Below are positions 1-9,826 of a stretch of 64,000 nucleotides of DNA, piece by piece; positions within the stretch are counted from its first letter, which is position 1; every line of letters starts with the position of its first letter. The stretch is from Evernia prunastri. Lineage: Eukaryota; Ascomycota; Lecanoromycetes; Lecanorales; Parmeliaceae. Location: NCBI GenBank assembly GCA_003184365.1, contig NKYR01000150.1, positions 1-64,000 of the forward strand, written 5' to 3'. Both the position numbers and the translations under genes were made by a program. The notes under the pieces are model-generated. The model was not told the DNA's origin and did no database searches. It was given only the letters and a program-made list of their open reading frames with translations.

Positions 1-108
1 TTAAGTCGACGTTCCTTGGCTCCTGAGCTTAGCGGAGAAAATAAGAAGCCCACTTCACCACTAGAACCAGCGCCATTAGGATTCGAACCTAACACAAACT
101 AAATACCT
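1..108. repeat. 108-bp repeat copy, identical to 1426-1533
   Basis: These 108 bases match 1426-1533 exactly and end one base before a single N at 109. On the minus strand the segment holds a good RNA polymerase III B-box-like stretch (GGTTCGAATCC), with 5-bp arms that can pair around a 7-base loop. No complete tRNA cloverleaf can be built around it. It could be the leader or 5' end of a retroelement, or a contig overlap the assembler failed to collapse. Confidence 0.7.
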
Positions 109-132
109 NATCATATACAGTCTTCAAACAGC

Positions 133-270
133 TAGAGTCCTGTAGACGTTGTTGCAAGATCTCAACACGGGGGCTAGCTACCTGAAGAGGGATATGGAGA
201 CCGCGTCCCCCCCCACCCCCACAGTGCCAAGAAACCCCCCATGCTTGTGAAACCTAGTCAGGGAGCCGAA
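133..270 (+). repeat. dispersed repeat, GGCTAGCTACCTGAAGAG family, copy 1
   Basis: This degenerate copy carries the family's marker GGCTAGCTACCTGAAGAG followed by a C-rich stretch and ATGCTTGTG. Related copies lie at 484-725, 34786-35000, 35150-35370 (inverted), 35690-35860 (inverted), 48590-48800 and 49190-49440. No coding capacity is evident. Confidence 0.6.
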
Positions 271-1425
271 ATGAGGCTATACAAGTGCAGGCAGGTAGCA
301 ACGAATACTATGACTTTCAAAGGCAATCACCATGCTATGTGAACGGCTGGTGTTCAATGCCACTGTGGCGAATAGTGTACCTTCCGGTCCGTCGGACCTA
401 AGGTTCGACGGCAATTGTTTCGGCTTTAGTCTTCGCCTATCATCATGTAGAGACACCAAAAACAGCTGGAATCGTGTGCAAATGTGTTGCGGGGTCCCAA
501 CACCGGGGCTAGCTACCTGAAGAGGCATATGTAGATCCCCCAGTGCTAGGAAAACTCCCAATGCTTGTTCAGCTAAACCTGGAGTAAAATGAAGCTATAT
601 ACAGGTGTGGGCGGGCGGGAAAAGAATGCTATGGCTCTGAAAGAGATGGAATCGAATGAGGAGTCCAACACTCGTGGGCAGCGCATATAAGTAGTGCTCT
701 CCTGGATATCGCGTCTCTATGGAATGTCTGCAATATCGCTTAGCACGATGTGGGCCTGCAATATCGCTTGCTAAGCGATATTACCATGTAACACTATGCC
801 ATGCGACCGACTAACCCCCAGTCTCACTGGAGCGAGAAGAAACTCCCAACTAGCCGAACTTACATCATTCCGAACAAGAGAACTGTCCCTCTTTGGAGCG
901 ATGGCTGTCAATAGTCAGAGGTAATGGACAGAGGGATCGAGCAACTGATGTTTCAACAACGCGAGTACATACAACTTTGTTTCTCAGTCAATGATGCATC
1001 ATCGTTCAACAAAACCTAATCACACACCATTTCAATATCAAGACTCAAGACGCTATGACTGATTGGCGCTTTCTGCTGTGTGGGAAAGTCAAGGGCAAGC
1101 TTCATTTCAAATAGCACTAGTCCTCGACAACTTCTGGGGAGTGCTTTCTGTCCACTTCTTCTAAGCTTGGGTGCAATTTGCGCTCCTTGTCCCTCAATAC
1201 AAGAACAGTAGGTATTCACTACCCATCGACTAGCGGCCTTGTACAGACTGTAATGACACCCTGGGCTCTTAGTTGAACAAGAAATCCATGTGTGTATAAT
1301 TACAACTCATCTTTCCTCGGTCAATCTTCCCCTCCACACTGCTCATCTCTCGTTTCTCCTCCTCCCCCCCATCTTTTCTCACATTTTCGACTCCTTCTGG
1401 GTTGGCGTCGTTGCTGTTGCCATTG
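271..1425. other. Repeat-rich stretch with no supported gene
   Basis: Apart from the dispersed repeat at 484-725, I see only short open frames without family features. Around 735-785 the phrase 'aatatcgctt' recurs with an inverted counterpart. This is probably decayed mobile-element sequence. Confidence 0.5.
484..725 (+). repeat. dispersed repeat, GGCTAGCTACCTGAAGAG family, copy 2
   Basis: This is the fullest readable copy of the family in the left part of the window. In order it has GGCTAGCTACCTGAAGAG, ATGCTTGT, ACCTGGAGTaAAA, a GGGCGGGCGGGAA block, an AGAATGCTATGgCTCTGAAAGAG block and GGCAGCGCATAT. The same order is found at 49190-49440, showing a family rather than chance similarity. Confidence 0.65.
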
Positions 1426-1533
1426 TTAAGTCGACGTTCCTTGGCTCCTGAGCTTAGCGGAGAAAATAAGAAGCCCACTTCACCACTAGAACCAGCGCCA
1501 TTAGGATTCGAACCTAACACAAACTAAATACCT
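1426..1533. repeat. 108-bp repeat copy, identical to 1-108
   Basis: This is the second exact copy of the 108-bp segment, here embedded in continuous sequence. On the minus strand it lies inside an 83-codon open frame (1269-1520) that begins at the segment. That frame may be the 5' end of a degenerate retroelement ORF, but no domain is recognisable. Confidence 0.65.
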
Positions 1534-2253
1534 CCAGACCACAAGCTGTCCTGTACGATATGCATAGCTCCTGGTAGTCCATCTTGAACATTGACATAAA
1601 CCGTTAGAAGTACGATCATTATTAGGGCCAGCGGAACATCTGAGGTCGATCTGGTACCAGAAGTGAGTTAATTGACAAAGCGATGACACCAAGAGATCAA
1701 GCGACATCCGGCTCAATGGAAGGATCCATTTGGTGATCTCGTTATGTCAAGCAACTCACTTCTGGATACCGAGGGTAGCATCATGATAATGATTGGGCGC
1801 TGCTGGGGTATTCTGCTAATTAGCAGCTGCTGCCTAAAATGTCTAAGTTAAAAGCTCCGAGACATTGGCAGGCCGAAGCGCCACAAGCATAGAGACTGTC
1901 ACTCCCGAACGCGGCACTTTGCCGTCTGTCTCCACATGAAGCAGAGACTCGGTTAATTATGTTGTAAATTGATGACCGCACTACTCGCAGTGCACTGGGT
2001 GATGGAGTGGGATATTTCTTCTTCAGATTAGTACTAATGAGAGATGCGACTGTCATTTCATTATAAGGTTGATTTAGACTATGCGCTCACCTGCAGCAGT
2101 GATTCAGAAAGGTGGGCCCGCCGGCTGCCTTGCGTCTACAATCTAGCAAGCAAGGGAGTCTCTCCGAGTCCCCGCTTCTTGATGTGAACGACCTCATTTT
2201 ATTCTTATACGGACTCTCCAGCATCCAAAGCTCTTCCCTCCGTCCCTCTTACA
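1534..2253. other. Intergenic region upstream of the first F-box-like gene
   Basis: No gene is supported here. The last 80 bases before 2254 are pyrimidine-rich (CTCTTCCCTCCGTCCCTC), as often seen in fungal 5' leaders. Confidence 0.4.
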
Positions 2254-2985
2254 ATGAACGATCCTAGTCCATTCGGTACCCTGTCGACAATACCTCAAGA
2301 GGTCAAGCTTGAAATCTATCTCCTACTCCTCTGCAGGCCTTCTTCTCTCCGCAAGACCCTCAGATCTTGCATCAAACCATTATCGCAAGACCAGCATCCA
2401 ACTGCCACAAGTCACCGATTCGTGGATGTCGCCATCTTGCAGGTCTCAAAAGGGATCAGCGCAGAAGCCATGAATGTATTCTATTCTGTCAATACGTTTC
2501 ACATCGAAATACCCGCAGGCGTTCCAAAAGCAGACCAACCTTCAATTTGGAGCTGGATCTTCTTGCTCCCCTCCCAGCAGGCATGCGAGCACATCAGAGA
2601 CCTCAAAATATCGTTCTCTACTGCCCAACTGCTCGGACCCAAAGACCACGACTTAAATGAAGGTTCAATCATCGGAGAATTGATCAGAAAGCTAGAGATG
2701 TCCCGTGTACCGCGGAACAGACTCACTGTTGATGTTTTCCACCTTCGCCACGCCGCTTCGCCTTGGACGGATACGTATTCCTTCCAAGCCCTTGTCAGCA
2801 TGACGAGTTTCAGCTCTATAGAGGTTAACATGACGTGTGTACGTCGCGATGGGACATGCTACTTCAATAGGGACCCCATTGTCATCGAGGGCACCGTCAA
2901 GGAAGGTTTAGAGTTGATTTGGAAGAGTCGCAGACACCCTATGGACTGTGTCTTCAGGTTCCAACCTCGAATTCTTCTGTGTTAA
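2254..2985 (+). CDS. F-box-like / 2EXR-like fungal protein, paralogue A
   Basis: This single-exon frame encodes 243 aa. Residues 13-22 (IPQEVKLEIY) match the LPxELRxxIY helix that opens fungal F-box-like and 2EXR-type proteins. In such proteins this helix can dock to Skp1 of an SCF ubiquitin ligase, but that role is only inferred here. The N-terminus shares the DPSPFGTLS phrase with the next gene downstream, so the two look like a tandem duplication. The C-terminus ends close to the family's LEFHP-like motif (here FRFQP) and lacks the preceding LGPxKF block seen in the paralogues, so it may be slightly degenerate. The ATG at 2254 follows a pyrimidine-rich leader and is the first in frame. Substrate and partners are unknown. 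Confidence 0.7.
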   Translation: MNDPSPFGTLSTIPQEVKLEIYLLLLCRPSSLRKTLRSCIKPLSQDQHPTATSHRFVDVAILQVSKGISAEAMNVFYSVNTFHIEIPAGVPKADQPSIWSWIFLLPSQQACEHIRDLKISFSTAQLLGPKDHDLNEGSIIGELIRKLEMSRVPRNRLTVDVFHLRHAASPWTDTYSFQALVSMTSFSSIEVNMTCVRRDGTCYFNRDPIVIEGTVKEGLELIWKSRRHPMDCVFRFQPRILLC

Positions 2986-3465
2986 ACGGCATCGAAAAGT
3001 AAGACAACATGACGTAATGGTCCAGTTTCTGTTGCAGACCAATCAAGATTGCTGTTTCCGACAGTGATGTAGCTAGATTGTTAGACGAATTGTGTTGATC
3101 AAGGCATATTGTAATGATACATGTGCTTCATCTGTGAGGTGTTTTGGTGACTCTACATGATGACATGTGAAGGCTAAGGGGGGTACAGCATCGGTGAGAG
3201 ATGAAGAATAGTGAATCTAGACAGCCAGCTTACGGCTGATGGGACATGGAGTGCCTAGCTACATCAGTGAATGGTGAGCCAATCATGGATGACAATGATG
3301 GGATATGCGTGTCAAACAAGCGAGTAAACACCCTGACAGCCATTCGATTATCGTTTCAACACTTCGCCAAGAGTCCCGCCATAGACCACAGAATGTGAGC
3401 CCCCGCGAATCACATCCGTTCCGATCCCAATAACCCTCCATCACTCCTAGACTTCCATCCTCGCC
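2986..3465. other. Spacer between the two tandem F-box-like genes
   Basis: This 480-base spacer holds the 3' flank of paralogue A and the promoter of paralogue B. I see no ORF, repeat or RNA gene in it. Confidence 0.5.
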
Positions 3466-4338
3466 ATGGACCCTTCATCCCCCTTCGGTACCTTATCCTC
3501 ACTCCCTGTCGAACTCAGGCTCCAAATATGGCACCAACTTCTCAGCAAGCCCGTCAAAGTCCTCACGCCACAGTGGTTTCTACGTGCTCGGGATGCACTG
3601 TACCATAGGGAACCCTCCGCGCGCTCTTCTGCAGACGTTGCCGTCTTCCTGTCCTCGAAAGCGTGCGGGCTCGAAGCAATGGAAGTCTTCTACGCAAAGA
3701 ATACCTTCTCCTTCTGTGCGCTTCCGAGCGGACAAGAATTCGAGTTTAAAGACTTCCATGACGATCCGAGTGCGGCTCACTTCATCAGTCAATACGAAGC
3801 CTGGACGCCGTCGTACCCCTCAGAGCTAGCTGCCCGTCACATCAAGCACCTGAAAGTCTCCCTCGGTATTCCATACTGCCATGACCGCTCCGAGTGGGGA
3901 TACCAAATGTCGGATCGTTCATTGTGCATGGATTTGATGCGGCAGATGCAAACACCAGGTGGTGCACGAAAGACCTGCTCCATCGACCTCCTCTTTTTCT
4001 GCAAATATAAGCCTCCGGGATCTGCTCCAGTGCTCGGAGCATCCCTGTTCCAAGGCTTGAAGACCTTGACTGCGTTCGAGAAGTTTACCATTAATTGCTC
4101 CGGCTACCAGCGACTTGTAACTTACGCTCTCCATCCGAACAAACCACGTCCGCACAATCTCGATTACCCAGCAAACATGTCGTTGAGATGCTACTTTATG
4201 CTGAGGATTGCAGAAGAGCTAGAACCAACTTTGGGCCCTGCCATCTTTGCGAAGGAGAACCATACGCACATAGTTGAGTTTCATCCACGCACTCATGGCG
4301 CTGGATTGAAAAACCCAAGAGGTGCGTTGGCAGGATAA
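3466..4338 (+). CDS. F-box-like / 2EXR-like fungal protein, paralogue B
   Basis: This single-exon gene encodes 290 aa. Residues 13-22 (LPVELRLQIW) are a good F-box-like/2EXR signature, and the preceding PFGTLSSLP is shared with paralogue A just upstream. A central phrase (ARKTCSIDL) corresponds to the RKSCxVT block of the paralogues at 28-35 kb. The C-terminal LEPTLGPAIF...VEFHP matches their LGPxKF...LEFHP signature, so this is a full-length member. The start ATG has a favourable context (gccATGG). Members of such families are thought to act as substrate adaptors of ubiquitin ligases, but nothing here identifies a target. The gene and its twin lie about 9 kb from the polyketide locus, with no evident functional link. 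Confidence 0.75.
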   Translation: MDPSSPFGTLSSLPVELRLQIWHQLLSKPVKVLTPQWFLRARDALYHREPSARSSADVAVFLSSKACGLEAMEVFYAKNTFSFCALPSGQEFEFKDFHDDPSAAHFISQYEAWTPSYPSELAARHIKHLKVSLGIPYCHDRSEWGYQMSDRSLCMDLMRQMQTPGGARKTCSIDLLFFCKYKPPGSAPVLGASLFQGLKTLTAFEKFTINCSGYQRLVTYALHPNKPRPHNLDYPANMSLRCYFMLRIAEELEPTLGPAIFAKENHTHIVEFHPRTHGAGLKNPRGALAG

Positions 4339-4618
4339 GAGTGCTGGTCAACATGAAGGTCATGCTCAAATGAAGGGTTGAAGGATATGGACGTAAGCAA
4401 ACTTGAGGTAATGGTATGTGGAGCTTATCTTTTGTCAAGATGCGCTATGAGCCATGGCATCCTTCTAGAGTATGATTTCCCTTCCGACCAATCTACCCAG
4501 AAGGCTCCATATAGGCTAGGAACAAGGATGTCCCCTAAAAGACCATCACGAATTTTCCTCCCATCGTATGATATCGCATTTCCATCTTTTCACAATAGTA
4601 AGCCATCATAACATCTTC
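4339..4618. other. Spacer with no supported gene
   Basis: This is the 3' flank of paralogue B. Only short open frames are present, with no recognisable protein or RNA feature. Confidence 0.4.
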
Positions 4619-5450
4619 CTAAAGTAGCTCAAATCCTTCCCAGGCCTTCCATGAAGCAAGGAAAACAGATGTGCTCGTCCCACCCACGTTCACACTAGGA
4701 TCATAGGATACGCCGACAGCAATCTCAACGGCGCCAGCAGCCGTGGCATCATTCGTCGATGCGGTTGGTAGGGCGTCTGAAAACGCCGAGCAGCCCACGC
4801 TCAGGTAGGCGTCATAGTCGGACTCCTAGGACGTGAAATTGAATCTAGACTTTACAAATACCACTATACCATGGCTAGGCTCTTTGAAGCCCGGTCCTCT
4901 CAGTATCATGCATCGGCTGAAGAGTGCTAGACGGATCCACCGCCCTAGTGAGGCTCACCATGTCGTTCGTGCCGCCCGCTACGGAGTTGCGTTTGCGGTC
5001 CCATCTCAGAAGCAGGGTCCATGGATTTCCCAGAAACAGAATCCCGCTGATAGCCTGAAGATGTAGTCTCGAGGGGTCACAAGTTCCAGGACGAGAGCGA
5101 TGCCACCACCGTGAAGAGCCTCACGGCGCGTTTCCCCCAATAAGCACTAATTTTCTTGAAAGAATAGAGCTGGGGATGAGTTCCTCCACACAATTCTGAG
5201 CGAGCATCTGATTCGCCAGATGAGAATCTCCGAATACGGAGGTCAAGGCATCCATATCATCCATACAATAAGCGGCAGTGTAGACCGCAAACGAGATTTC
5301 ATTCGCGGTTTGGTCGGACAAGAGACGAGCGTGCAAGCCGGAGATGAGATTGTTTGACCGAGGTATCGGCTTATGCAGATGGACGATATAGCTGGGAAAG
5401 CGAATGCATCGACCATGAATGCAGTGAATCAGACGCGCAGGAGCCTCCAT
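4619..5450 (-). pseudogene. Possible decayed or mis-spliced gene of unknown function (exon-like fragments)
   Basis: The minus strand carries several protein-like fragments that do not form one clean frame. The segment 4825-4619 encodes 68 residues (from ESDYDAYLSVGC to WEGFELL) and starts right after a plausible acceptor (CCTAG). A GTGAGC donor about 135 bases upstream would join it in phase to a segment containing GILFLGNPWTLLL. Farther upstream 5450-5121 is open for 109 codons with a protein-like composition (FAVYTAAYCMDDMDALTS). I cannot assign a family. The fragments may be exons of one gene with unrecognised introns, or a gene in decay. Confidence 0.25.
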
Positions 5451-5515
5451 GGAAGGTAAGAGTTGGACTTGAAGGCTCTTTGGGAGCTTGTGGTGTTCTA
5501 GAACGCAGGAACGAG

Positions 5516-5521
<6 letters not shown>

Positions 5522-5547
<26 letters not shown>
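5522..5547. repeat. (GA)n microsatellite
   Basis: An uninterrupted run of about 13 GA dinucleotides. Confidence 0.95.
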
Positions 5548-6245
5548 CATCAGAGCTTGAATACCACCGAAACAGTATTCTCCGTGAAAGAGGTAGCGAT
5601 CCCAAGACACCGGCCCCCAAGCTCAGGCGTATGCCAGTAAAACAGCGGTCTCGGAGCGACGACCGGGCACCATGACCCACAATGAAGTCTTAACCGAAGC
5701 ATGCTCTAGCATGTGCCACTTCTCCATCACGCGTCTCCACCAGCTAGCCAGCCAAGAGAAACACCCATCTACCTTTTCGTTGTATACAGTCTCGCAGTCC
5801 CCAGCCTCACGGGCAATACCACGAAAAGCGAAACCTCTCATGCAGATGAACGGTTCTCCCATACAGATGAATGGTCATTACACATGACGGGCACGGACAC
5901 AGCTACGTAGCGGAAATGTGACTAGCCCGTCTCGAGTCGTGATAACGCCGGGCTTCAAGGCCTGGATAGACACATGGCTTACTACAGCCCCTGAAAAGGA
6001 AGACAAATCTCATATCACTACCACACAACGCCGAAGTAGGAGGCCGGGGCGTTAGCGACATAGGGCCATGAGCGGAGCGGACAAAAACACCAAACTTCTC
6101 CTTCTGGAGACAATAAGAATCCAACCCAAGACCAACTACCTCCCGTACACTGAGCAACGGCCCCAGTCCCAGCGCTGGCAAGCAGCTTGACACCAACCGC
6201 ACGAGGGCCGCACACAATGCTCCCAATGGTCCGCCCCCAATTCTA
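5548..6245. other. Non-coding stretch left of the miniature elements
   Basis: The only long open frame (minus strand, ending near 5903) runs straight through the palindromic element at 6246-6334, so it is unlikely to be a gene. The stretch 6200-6235 (CCGCACACAATGCTCCCAATGGTCCGCC) recurs in inverted orientation at about 7974-8002. Confidence 0.4.
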
Positions 6246-6334
6246 GGACTCGCAGTCCGGACCGTCCAAATGAACCGTCTAATGGACCGTCTATTTTGAA
6301 ATCGGACGGTCCGGACGGTCTGGACTGCGAGTCC
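6246..6334. mobile_element. 89-bp palindromic miniature element flanked by TA
   Basis: The element starts GGACTCGCAGTCCGGACCGTCC and ends with the near-perfect reverse complement (GGACGGTCTGGACTGCGAGTCC). It is flanked by TA on both sides (6244-6245 and 6335-6336), as expected for a Tc1/mariner-type target duplication. Almost the whole length can fold into a hairpin built from GGACCGTCC units. It has no coding capacity and would have depended on a transposase in trans. A related GGACCGTCC-rich block is at 7865-7985. Confidence 0.65.
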
Positions 6335-6593
6335 TATAATGATCATATGTAGACTCATATAGCCTAGTAAATATTTGATTATAATAGTAGTAAATGCCGA
6401 GGTTTCCACTCGATTGGGCTTAGCGTGTCTTGACTCTATATATAAATAGCCTCGTAATACTGTTGTAGATAGCAGCAATGTAGACAGTACAGATTCATTG
6501 TATTTCTGACAACAATTAAGTTATTAAAGTATGTAAGTTTATGATTTCGATTTAGCGATATTACGAAGGAGGATCTATACGCTATCGTTCGTA

Positions 6594-7039
6594 TCCCATC
6601 GTCTGGCAACTGGGGTGCACAAATCCTTGGCATCCACCATCAAAAATCTATGTATATGAAACAGCAGCTATATGCTCATTTCAACACGCAGTATAATTAT
6701 ATGTATGAATATCATATGATTTATAGTCATGATAGCTTCTGAGACTCGCTGTCGTCGTTTTTCTTTACTAAAATCTCGTAATTTGACGATGTTATTTAAT
6801 CGTTTTAAGAGTAACTTTCTGAGCTTTATCTTTGCTGAGTCTATAACTTTTCTCTCAGCATATAAGTGTGATACTTAAATATTAGTTCTTTTATATGATT
6901 TAGATTATTTAACATCTTATCAGAAGACACAATACTAATTTATAGCTACTTGATTTCTGATAGAGACCTGATGAACGCGATATTTTCGCGCGGCTTTAGG
7001 GTTAAGCCCCTGAGTTGTGCACCCTGCCAGACGATGGGA
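6594..7039. mobile_element. 446-bp MITE, Tc1/mariner-like, copy 1
   Basis: The left end TCCCATCGTCTGGCA and the right end TGCCAGACGATGGGA are perfect 15-bp inverted repeats. The similarity continues inward (GGTGCACAA) after a 4-base insertion on the left. Both sides are flanked by TA (6592-6593, 7040-7041), which fits TA target duplication. The interior is AT-rich and non-coding. A second copy of identical length lies at 7377-7822. Confidence 0.8.
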
Positions 7040-7041
7040 TA

Positions 7042-7376
7042 GGAGTTGGAATGTACGGTTCTTAGTGGGAAGAAAGGATGATATTCTATGGAAGACGAAG
7101 GATCCTGCAGGAGGATATCCCTGCCTGCTGACTAAGTATATGCTAAGCTAAACTCAGTGCCTCCCGGTACCACCTTCCAACTACTCCCAGGAAAAACAGA
7201 ACAAAGCCCCAGCGACTTGAAGACATACTCGTAAGCTCAGGCATATTCGTAAAAAGCAAAGGGATATAAGCATGTAGCATAAGCACAAGAAACCCCAGAC
7301 ATATCTGATCGCGCTTCGTCATAGCAAGGTTTCTTCGACTTTCTTCCCAGTACAAGCGCAAGTAAAAGCANTCGTA
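7042..7376. other. Spacer between two MITE copies, containing a scaffold join
   Basis: These 335 bases separate the two MITEs. A single N at 7371 lies six bases before the second element. No gene is visible. Confidence 0.5.
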
Positions 7377-7822
7377 TCCCATCGTCTGGCAACTGGGGTG
7401 CACAAATCCTTGGCATCCACCATCAAAAATCTATGTATATGAAACAGCAGCTATATGCTCATTTCAACACGCAGTATAATTATATGTATGAATATCATAT
7501 GATTTATAGTCATGATAGCTTCTGAGACTCGCTGTCGTCGTTTTTCTTTACTAAAATCTCGTAATTTGACGATGTTATTTAATCGTTTTAAGAGTAACTT
7601 TCTGAGCTTTATCTTTGCTGAGTCTATAACTTTTCTCTCAGCATATAAGTGTGATACTTAGATATTAGTTCTTTTATATGATTTAGATTATTTAACATCT
7701 TATCAGAAGACACAATACTAATTTATAGCTACTTGATTTCTGATAGAGACCTGATGAACGCGATATTTTCGCGCGGCTTTAGGGTTAAGCCCCTGAGTTG
7801 TGCACCCTGCCAGACGATGGGA
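7377..7822. mobile_element. 446-bp MITE, Tc1/mariner-like, copy 2
   Basis: This copy has the same length and the same 15-bp terminal inverted repeats as 6594-7039, with TA at 7375-7376 and 7823-7824. I noticed one difference from copy 1 (G for A near 7657). The right flanks of the two copies differ, so they are either two insertions or one insertion duplicated at the N join, since the three bases left of each copy (TCG) are the same. Confidence 0.75.
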
Positions 7823-7864
7823 TAATAGAGAAAAAAGCTCAAAAAGTCTTGAAAGAGGATTTGG

Positions 7865-7985
7865 ACTAGTCCGGACCGTCCAAAAACAGTCCTAGACGGT
7901 TTAGACATTTGGACGGACTGGGACTGTTTATATAGCTTCAGTCCAGACGGTTTAGGCCTTCTGGACGGACCGTCCGGACCATTGG
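7865..7985. repeat. GGACCGTCC-rich inverted-repeat block
   Basis: The block begins AGTCCGGACCGTCC and ends GGACGGACCGTCCGGACC. It contains two near-copies of an AGTCC(T)AGACGGTTTAGnC unit. It shares the GGACCGTCC core with the palindromic element at 6246-6334 and is probably a larger or older relative. Confidence 0.5.
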
Positions 7986-9305
7986 GAGCATTGGCCGCAC
8001 AACCCACACGCACCTCGGCCATTGACTCTGCCGACGCGAAACGCCGCGTGCTTTCCCGATAGCCTCCTTGCTGTCCGATGAGCGACGGCTCGGCCTGCCC
8101 AATGCAGGGCTGGCACGTCGACTATAAACCCCGGCGGCGGGGGGGGGACTCTGACGTGGAGACGCTGGGGCGACACAATTGGCGCACAGCAAGCAAGGGT
8201 AGTGGATAGTTTGGTTGAGAGGTTTTTCCGGGTGGGATAGTAGCGGAGTAGCTGGAGGGGAAAGGGTACTGGGATGGCATGGCGACTTTGTTGCGAGGAG
8301 AGAAGCACTGTCAAGGCAAGACGATTTTGTTTTTTTCGAGAGCTTCTACCACTATAGGCAAACCGTTGGAAGTTCCGTCACGCAACTATGCGGAATGAAA
8401 CATCACCCTATAGAAGGCACACCGCAAACTCTCGCACGTCTCTGTTGCTCCTTTCTCCTCCCCGCCATCAGCCCCCCTCCGTTCTCTTTCTCAGCCGGGC
8501 CACACACGAGAAGCCTCAAGTGTCAAGTCCTCATCTTGCTGCTGCATGTACTGGAAGCGTAACAGGAAGCCTGTGATCGGACAGCATGTCGCTAGTGCGC
8601 AAGCTCATTCAATGCTCTTACTTTAACCAAGCCCAGAGCAGAGAAACGCCTCACCTGCGGGAAAAACCGCCCACCTGATGCCTATACCACCGCCGCGCGC
8701 GTGGGGACAATGAATGTCATGAAGTTTCCAGAAACATCTTATCCGTCGTGACAGAGAGCTTGAGCTGCTTTTTCTTCCCAAAGTGGACGAACGGGGTTTT
8801 TTCTAGGGGACCTTCGGCGGGGAGAACGCGGCCTGAGGAGGCGATGTATCTGACTGCCTTAACAAATGCCAATAGCCTCGATCGCGAGCCACGCATCTAG
8901 CTCCTTGCTTTCGGGCAGTTTGCGTATTACGACTTAGGAAGAAGCGGTATGTGCGGCCGCTCTGTGAAAGACATGAAGTGCAAAGGGAGACTGGAGTATT
9001 CCACTCCCGGCCACGTGCAATTATTTTTGAAGAAGACTTAGACGGAGACATCATACTGCATTTGGTCAGTCTGACCGAAAGGCACTAGACAATGACATAG
9101 GTTCAACTGAGTATGCAGAGGGCGGTACAATCATGGCGCTGTGGGCTGGCGTGTATCGCCGACCTGCCTCGCCCCTATCAGTTCCAGAAGACAGACTTCG
9201 TGATTCGTCTATTGCGCATCTAAGCTCTCATGGCCTGAAGTGGGGTGATGGCGCTTGGGGCTAAGTTTGAGGGTGTGAGGAGGCCTCTGGTTAGACTTGA
9301 GACGT
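7986..9305. other. Gene-poor region, no supported gene
   Basis: Short open frames occur on both strands, but none has a recognisable motif, plausible introns or a paralogue in the window. A G9 run is near 8143. Confidence 0.4.
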
Positions 9306-9826
9306 ATGGGCCAGACCATGAACGATTTCGTAGCTGCCGGCTTTGCAGACACAGAACACGGGCTGGAGCTTGTGGTAACGAGGCTTGAGAAAGGGTGGCT
9401 GGGATGGATGAAGCAGAATGAACGCATCGTGGGATCTGCGGTGGTGGATATGATCGGAGAGGGGGCAGCAGCCGTAAGTGATGCAGACAGATCGCTAATA
9501 CCTGTTCAAAGCTCATTCATCCTCTAGTATCTCCGTCAATCCTTGCGCCATCTGTGCCCAACTCACCTTGTTCGTCATCAACACCCATATCTCCGGATGC
9601 TCCTACGCAATAGTCACATTCTGCATCTCGAGAGGAATCAGCGGCAAGTCGGCTCAGGTCATGGGACACAAAAGATCTCATCACTCCAGTGGGTGGTGTA
9701 AAGGTAGTGCAGCCTGGGACAGCCATTATCTACTCGTTGCCTGATCCTGGTTCAATGGATGCTTCAATGGAGCAACGCGTAGCGATACCTACTGCAAATT
9801 CCGAGGAGCTTGTCCCACCGCTATGA
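9306..9826 (+). pseudogene. Two-exon unknown gene with a single in-frame TAG
   Basis: The frame from ATG 9306 encodes a plausible protein segment (DFVAAGFADTEHGLELVV). It reaches a consensus donor (GTAAGT) at 9474, with a GCTAATA branch-like site and a CAAAG acceptor ending at 9511. The joined frame stays in phase and reads on to TGA at 9824-9826, passing a Ser/Pro-rich stretch and a hydrophilic tail (SWDTKDLITPVGG). It is broken only by TAG at 9611-9613, which could come from CAG by one C-to-T change. I recognise no family. The intron would be only 38 nt, which lowers confidence. It may be a recently inactivated gene, or coincidental open reading. Confidence 0.3.

Noticed and set aside
60..108. 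Possible tRNA on the minus strand (GGTTCGAATCC with a pairable T-arm)
   Set aside because: No anticodon, D-arm or acceptor stem can be paired upstream in either copy (1-108 or 1426-1533); a lone B-box-like motif is not a tRNA gene.
5903..6478. 191-codon minus-strand open frame
   Set aside because: It runs through a palindromic TA-flanked element and AT-rich DNA, and has no family features.
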